DNA from: Ampelocalamus luodianensis
Taxonomy: Eukaryota; Streptophyta; Magnoliopsida; Poales; Poaceae
Length of the DNA: 64,000 bases
NCBI GenBank assembly: GCA_036346255.1
Contig: CM070619.1
Coordinates: 34,912,342 to 34,976,341, forward strand
Reading direction: 5' to 3'
Shown one piece after another: positions 58,770 to 64,000 of this stretch. Position 1 is the first letter of the stretch. Every line of letters begins with the position of its first letter. A program made the translations under genes and the position numbers. The notes under the pieces are model-generated. The model was not told the DNA's origin. It saw only the letters and a list, made by a program, of their open reading frames with translations, and did not search any database.

Positions 58770-59117
58770 CAACTTGGATTCCTTGCTCACTGGTGAGCGT
58801 GATAGACCTATTGGCACAGTCTATCTAACCTTGATTCGGTGCTAACCAATCCATTCCAAGGTTCACATCGAAACCTTGGGAGTGTAGGACTATTTGGTCT
58901 ACTTTGAAGGGTACTCCTGAGATTTCCAAGGTAAGATTTGGGCATAGCGAACTAGTCCTCATTTCCGAGCCCAGGGAAAGGATTAACATAGGGTTAACTA
59001 AGGAAAAGGTAGATAACCCACATTTACCCACAAACTTGTTTGAAACAAAGGAATGAGAAGCTCCCGAATAAAAAAAGAACTGATGCTAGTACGAAATTGA
59101 CAAGGAACGTACCAAGG
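58770..59117 (-). pseudogene. Element A aspartic protease, active site lost
   Basis: The minus-strand frame 59,031-58,825 has GVPFKVDQIVLHSQGFDVNL followed by GMDWLAPNQ. At 59,045-59,080 the active-site region is readable but has Tyr in place of the catalytic Asp (Y-S-G-A-S-H-S-F) and shifts frame in a run of T. The protease cannot work. C is inserted just downstream, at 58,769. Confidence 0.8.
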
Positions 59118-59926
59118 ATCACATCTTGTGCGGCCTGAGCTTCCTCAGCTGTGATGTTGTTCACACGTCCCTTGATGTACTGCATGGATGGCTTTACAAC
59201 TGAAGTGGCGCCTGGTGCTGGAGCTCCTTGATTGGATCTGGTCAGGGTTGTGGCTTGCTGCTTCTTTGGACACTTATTGGCATAGTGCCCCACTTCATTG
59301 CAGTAAAAACATGTGACTCCTACGGTTGAGGTCACGGGTGCTTTCTTCTGAAAAGGACCTCCTAGAGAGGTCGCACGAGCACTAGGGGTGCTAGGACGTC
59401 TGGGCCGCATAGGTGCCTTCGAAGAGGAGGAGGTCATGGCTCTTCCTTACTGAGGTGGCGGAGGCTGGGAGGTCCTAGGCTTGGGAAAGCCCCTAGAGTT
59501 GAACTCTGAGCTGCCTGCCTTTTCTTACGACCTTCTATCTCGAGGTGTTTGCCCTCCCCGTGAATTGCTTTGCTCACTAGCTACTGAAAGTCTGAGTAAT
59601 CTTGAGCGATGAGCTAGATGGAGAGGTCGCCGTTGAGACATTCCAAAAACGTTCTTACTTGGACTCATCGGTTGCCACGTCTTCCGGTGCATAGCGAGCA
59701 AACTGGTTGAACTTGTGCAAGTAATCATTGACTGAACTGCTGCGTTGGCGCAAAGCATGGAATTCCTTCTTCTTCAAAGTCATCATGCCCGAGAGAATGT
59801 GTGCGCGGAAAGCCTGTACAAACTCATCCTAGGTGATGGTCTGAGCATCGGCGTGGGACTGGGTAAAGTTATCCCACCACTCGGACGCTGGTCCATTCAA
59901 TTGGTGAGAGGCAAACAATACCTACT
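59118..59926 (-). pseudogene. Element A gag, 3' two-thirds, with zinc knuckle
   Basis: From right to left: the gag core FASHQLNGPASEWWDNF, then a TAG in place of the expected tryptophan before DEFVQAFRAHILSG, KKKEFHALRQRSSSVNDYLH and YAPEDVATDES. An intact CCHC knuckle, CFYCNEVGHYANKC, is at about 59,278-59,319, and the gag-protease linker VNNITAEEAQAAQDVILGTF follows. The N-terminal third is missing, cut by the G LTR at 59,932 and the deletion beyond it. Confidence 0.82.
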
Positions 59927-59931
59927 CACAA

Positions 59932-61786
59932 TGTAACAGCCCAAAATTTCAAATTTAGTTGAAAATTAAAACTTAATTAATTTTCTGGATTTTTGAAATT
60001 TAAAAGCTTTCTGTAGTTATTTTAAAGTCAAAACAATTTATTTACAAAATTAATTACCAAATAATAGTTGGGAATATTTTATCTAAGTCCCAGATAACTC
60101 TAGGAATTTCTGTGAATTTTTCTAGAATTTTTGGGATTTATTTACTATTTTCTAAAGCTTAAACGAATTAATAGAATTAATTTAATTGTTAAATCAATTT
60201 AAAATCCCAAACTCATTTTAGGGCCTAATTCCAAATTCTGGCCCAATCCCTTTCTCCCACACGGCCCGAGCCGGCCCACACCGTGCCCCTCTCTCTCTCA
60301 CCCCGGTCCCACCTGTCATCCACTCACACGCACGCGCGTTAAAACCAGAACAACGCTCATCAACCGTTGGATCTTCAATCAACGGTCAGATCTCGTGTGA
60401 CCTCCGGACGGTCCAAACGTCCCAACGCGTATGAGATGTCTGATAAAAAAATGGATGACCAAGATTCGCTGTCACTTCCACATGGTCCGAACGACCCATT
60501 CTTTGTGAGCCATTCGATCTAAATCAAACGGCCACCACAGCGCCCGTTCCTTTTCCTGTTTTTCTTTTCTTTCACTGCCATGTGGGCCCGCTTGCTTTCT
60601 TCCTCCTCGCCTTCATCTCTGTGTGGTCAAGCACCAACGCCGCCATTGTTGCGAGCTCAAAGCTCCGCAACGGCCGCCCCCAACCATCCCCGACTTCCAC
60701 GCGTGCGTGCGCACGACCCGCGTCCACCTCCGCCTTATCTCCCCACTCTCTTCCCCTTTCTCCGTGACGGTTTGCCCACAATGCCGCAACCGCCGCCATG
60801 ACCCCCACGACCTCCACGCCGCCCCAGTGCCCCTTGGCCCCTATAAAAGGATGCCCCGGGTGCGCCCTGATCTCCTCATCTCAGCGCCACCACCCACTTA
60901 GCCCCTCTCGCCCCATAGCGCCAGAATTTTGTAGTTCTTCACCGGCGGTTGAAGCTCGATTCTTCCTCAATTCCGGCATCGTTGAGCCCGCTGCGCCCCC
61001 TTCATCCACACCTTCGGCTTCGCGACGTTGCCGTGAACCTGGTGCGCACCTTCATCCACCCCGAAGACCACCGGAGCTCCCTCGTCGCCGTCAACATAGC
61101 ATCACCGCCACCAAAACTCGTCACCAACGACCAAAACACCGCGCCTCCTCGCATCTTCGGTGAGCACCACGATCAGCATTGTCCCCACTTTATTTTGCGC
61201 CCACTCACTCACCTCGTCGTGGCGCGTAGCGCCGGTGAGCCCTTCACTAGAGCCCCACCACCGTCGGGCTTACGTGGCAAAGCCACGTCGGCGCCACCTC
61301 AACGCCACATCAGCACCAGAGCCCACGTGGCTGCCAACATGGTGGCCACGTAATCGCTTGTGCCAGCGCACACCCCCCCTTGTGTACTGTTTCGTGCAGT
61401 GGGTTCACCGCGGGTAGTTGACCGTGCATGGACTTAGTCCATTGACCGCAGGCCCACATGTCAGTGACCCATTTCTTTTTGCAATAGAAAAATAAATCAG
61501 CCGGGAAATTGATTTCCTGAGGGATGATGTCAGTTTGTGCAATATCTCGAATTTCCTTTAGAAAAATAATTCGGGGAAATCTTTTAAACTCATATTTAAG
61601 GTTAAAACTTCTAAAACCCACATCTTTTGCATCCAAACTTCAATTTGGGTGTTTCAAATTTCTAAATTTGTATAAAATCAATATCTAGCAAACTAAACTA
61701 AAATTATTCTATTTGGAGTTAATTTGAGCTGTATTTTTTAATTTATTTGAATTTTAATTGAATTTATCGTATTTTCGCTTATAGAC
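59932..61786 (+). mobile_element. Element G: truncated LTR inserted in A gag
   Basis: It starts TGTAACAGCCCAAAATTTC and resembles the first ~1.8 kb of the C LTR in layout. An AT-rich head and a GC-rich middle (60,240-61,470) surround a TATA box CTATAAAAGG at 60,841-60,850; ATAAAAATAAT-type AT-rich sequence follows. It stops near 61,786 (CGCTTATAGACTTCGACGAC), where C's LTR would continue for about 1.5 kb. CACAA before it is an unconfirmed target duplication. The open frames in the GC-rich part are not supported as genes. Confidence 0.7.
60841..60850 (+). promoter_or_regulatory. TATA box in the G LTR
   Basis: CTATAAAAGG follows CTTGGCCC. It is the clearest TATA box among the plus-strand LTRs. 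Confidence 0.5.
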
Positions 61787-61947
61787 TTCGACGACTTCTA
61801 CAACAAACGTGCAAGAAGGATAAAGTGAACAAGACAAGCTAAGACCCAAAGGTTGGTCAAGGTCAAAGGAAAGGTTATGACCAAGAGAGAGGTCCAAACA
61901 AAAGGGTGGTCACAGGAGGAGGTGGTCTTTGCAAAAAGAGTGGTTGC
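61787..61947 (-). repeat. Fragment of the A 5' LTR
   Basis: ACTTCTACAACAAACGTGCA to AGAGTGGTTGC matches 16,890-17,050 of the A 3' LTR in the same orientation (shared GACAAGCTAAGAC, AAGGTTGGTCAAGGTCAAAG, GTCACAGGAGGAGGTGGTC). It is joined directly to the truncated G LTR on its left and interrupted by the F-type LTR on its right. Confidence 0.85.
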
Positions 61948-64000
61948 TGTAACATCCCAATTTTGAGCTTGTGTTTCAAATGTAAGAAAATGAGTAGAAA
62001 TTAAAACTTTTTCTTACATCCTGTATTTCCTTTTGTACCAAGCAAGTATTGTACAAGAAGTTATGGAAATACGGTCACAAGTCTTTGATCCAAATCTTGA
62101 GCTTTCAAAAACAATCTTGTCAAACCTCCGATCATCTCCGAAATATTTTTTCCTAAGTTCTTGGGATGGTATGTGACCCTCTCAAAAGTTTCACAATTTT
62201 TAGAAATTGTTTGAATATTTTGGAGGTCAGTCAAACCGATTCAAAATCTAGTCAAACCTTGGACCGATGCCTTGTAAATTTTGGAGGAAAATCCACAGCA
62301 CCAAAGCCTCTGAAAAATTTATGCTAGGTCCTCGTTTGAGCTAGCAAGCTTCTGTAAAATTTTTATAATTTTTGGAGTCGGTTTGCGGCCTCAAACAATT
62401 CTCCAAGGAGCAGCTCCTTCTAAAACCGTAAAGACTAAATCTGGTTGAGTCGGACTCGGGCTCGGACCCGATCCCAACTCAACCGACTTGGTTGGACCAC
62501 GCCGCCACGCCGACTCGCTCAAGATTTTGCGCGCGGCCGAGCCATTGATCCCAATCCAATACTCGACGACTCCCACGATCCGAGGAGCTCTTGAGCGCCT
62601 CGGCGCCTGGGGTGGTCCTAGCCGTGGATACCCATCGGTGGCTCACGACCTCCCAGACCTCCTCGCCCGCGCCGACCTCCCCACTCGGCGATTCGGGATG
62701 TCCAGACCTCCTTAGCGCCAGTTTCTTCCTCACGACCTCCCGAGGTCCGCCCGCCATGAAATTTCACACCTCAGCATGTGTCGTAACCGTGGCGGTTGGG
62801 AGCGTGGCCTGTCACTTTGGTCCTTCCCAACGTCTCTTTCACATACATTAAATGTGTCAGAGCCCAGCCCTAGAAGTCGCTCCCTACCTACCGCTCTTGT
62901 CAAATCTAGCAAGTCATGGCGAGGCATGGACCTTGCTCACAGTGGGTTTGCTCCTAGCCTTGTCCAGCGCCCGGCCATGTATAGCCGTGGTTCCTTCCTC
63001 CTTTCTTTCCCCGTCACTTGGTGTCGTTTAGACTCTCTGCCAGAGTGTGAGCCCCAAACCCGAGCACCGAGAGCCCTTCCTTACCTCCATTGTCACCTTT
63101 GGAGCTCCTGCCGGCTCGAGCTCCAGTGGTTCCATCAACGTTCTGCCTGCTTTCCTTGTCATCTCGAGCACCTCGAGCATTCTCTAACTTGTTGTGGTTG
63201 TCCATCGCAGAGGTGGTCAAGTTGGGGAGCCGCTGACGGGTCGAGGTCGCTTCTTCTCCTTCGCCGCAAACACATCACCGCTGGACTTCGCCGACCTTCT
63301 CCATGTCCCTCCGCCTTCCTCCTCGACCTTCCCTACACTCGGGTGAGTTCATTTTAGTCCCTAGAGCTTAGGGTCTAGCTAGCTTAGCTCGTGGCGCCGG
63401 CTTTGTCGTTTCGGTTTTTGCCGAAAGGCTTGTCCTCCGCCATTCTCCGCTCACCGGCGTTTAAAGGCCGTCGCCGCCGAGAGTGCTCTCCGCTAGGTCC
63501 GCAACACTATTGCGAGTATATCGGTGCCCTTGGTCGTGCCGCCGAGGTCCCCATCGCCACGGCAAAAACCGTTGAGCCCGCCGGGATTTTGCCGTTCAAA
63601 ACTCCTGCTGTCATCGTGTTAGGACATCTTAAATGCCCATTTATTACCAATCATCGTGAGTGATGAGTTGTCTTAGCCGCCACCCTTTGTCGCCGTCCGA
63701 GGTCCCGCGCTTTAACAAAGACCTTGGACCTCCTCGGGTTCTTCGTGACCGCCTAGACCTCCCAAGTTTAGATCGGACCTTTAGATCTTTTCCGCAAAAC
63801 CTTTTTAGTATAAGACCTCCTCGGTCCTTTTGCAAAGACCACCTCGAGCCACTCCCGAGGTCCTCTTTGTAAAAGACCACCCCTTGTCATGTTGTCAAAA
63901 CCACCCTCTCGGACCTCTTCCGAGGTCCTCTTTGCAAAAGACCTCCCTTAGTCATTTTTGCAAAGACCACCCTCTGGTCCTCTTTGTAAAAGCCACCTGG
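61948..64000 (+). mobile_element. Second F-type LTR, running off the window
   Basis: TGTAACATCCCAATTTTGAG then CTTGTGTTTCAAATGTAAGA matches the start of F at 20,055. Homology continues through TTTTAGAAATTGTTTGAATATTTT and the GACCTCC-rich section to the window edge, where the AAAAGACC.CC minisatellite begins. The LTR should end roughly 700 bases further on. Whether it is solo or part of a full element cannot be seen. GTTGC before it is an unconfirmed target duplication. Confidence 0.8.

Larger units (their letters stand above)
14197..64000 (-). mobile_element. Element A: Tekay/Del-like chromovirus, heavily nested, right end outside window
   Basis: On the minus strand A runs from a 5' LTR (partly seen at 61,787-61,947 and continuing past the window) through gag-protease (59,926-58,770), RT-RNase H-integrase (46,755-44,977) and integrase-chromodomain (18,869-17,690) to the 3' LTR (17,649-14,197). 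D and C interrupt the pol region and G interrupts gag. Protein order PR-RT-RH-IN plus a C-terminal chromodomain defines the chromovirus group, and the 3.4-kb LTR fits the Tekay/Del lineage. Many stop codons show that A is old and inactive. Confidence 0.85.

Noticed and set aside
60580..61417. Pro/His-rich frames on the plus strand
   Set aside because: This is the GC-rich section of the truncated G LTR, with no conserved domain.
62776..63357. 193-codon plus-strand frame
   Set aside because: It lies inside the second F-type LTR and is not preserved in the F copy at 20,055. It has no domain I recognise.

Overview
This is nuclear DNA from a flowering plant, almost certainly a grass (Poaceae). 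The evidence is a stack of long-LTR Ty3/gypsy chromoviruses of the Tekay/Del (rice RIRE3-like) type, Stowaway-type and Mutator-like DNA transposons, and a KIX-domain gene with plant-style introns. The species cannot be named from the sequence alone.

Layout. Positions 1-10,137 are the only low-copy part. A minus-strand gene with a MED15-type KIX domain lies at 5967-7845 (three recognisable coding exons, the first apparently frameshifted). A decayed partial copy of its second exon and adjoining intron lies at 3308-4181. This part also holds a Stowaway-like element (4182-4430), a GC-rich Mutator-like element with long terminal inverted repeats and a perfect 9-bp target duplication (4683-5846), a TA microsatellite and a large palindromic MITE (8453-9006). 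Positions 10,139-13,017 hold fragments of a mariner MITE, a Copia-like LTR and two degenerate gypsy LTRs. A further LTR retrotransposon (element E) begins near 13,018 and is cut at 14,196.

From 14,197 to the right edge, everything lies inside one minus-strand chromovirus (element A), which is itself inserted in E. A carries these insertions. Element D (18,870-44,971, minus, duplication CTGAC) sits in its integrase. Element C (46,761-58,764, plus, duplication GAACT) sits between protease and reverse transcriptase. A truncated LTR, G, starts at 59,932 in gag. A second F-type LTR starts at 61,948 in A's 5' LTR. D's 3' LTR is split by a solo LTR F (20,055-37,467, plus, duplication TCATG), and F is split by full-length element B (21,638-36,316, minus, duplication CCCAT). 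The deepest chain is E > A > D > F > B.

All these elements have lost coding capacity to some degree, but the damage differs. Old element A carries stop codons of the CAG-to-TAG and TGG-to-TAG kind expected from deamination of methylated CHG sites. In B and C the differences between paired LTRs cluster on CAG/CTG trinucleotides but are not deamination changes (CTG to CCG, CGG, CG or TCG), which looks more like consensus error at heavily CHG-methylated sites than true mutation. Many frameshifts in B and C may therefore not be real. No tRNA, rRNA, CRISPR or organellar sequence was seen. I did not find a clearly new system. The most unusual structures are an array of six hairpins in the LTR of E, and a palindrome related to CCGTTGGAT/ATCCAACGG that recurs in the LTRs of several of the families here.
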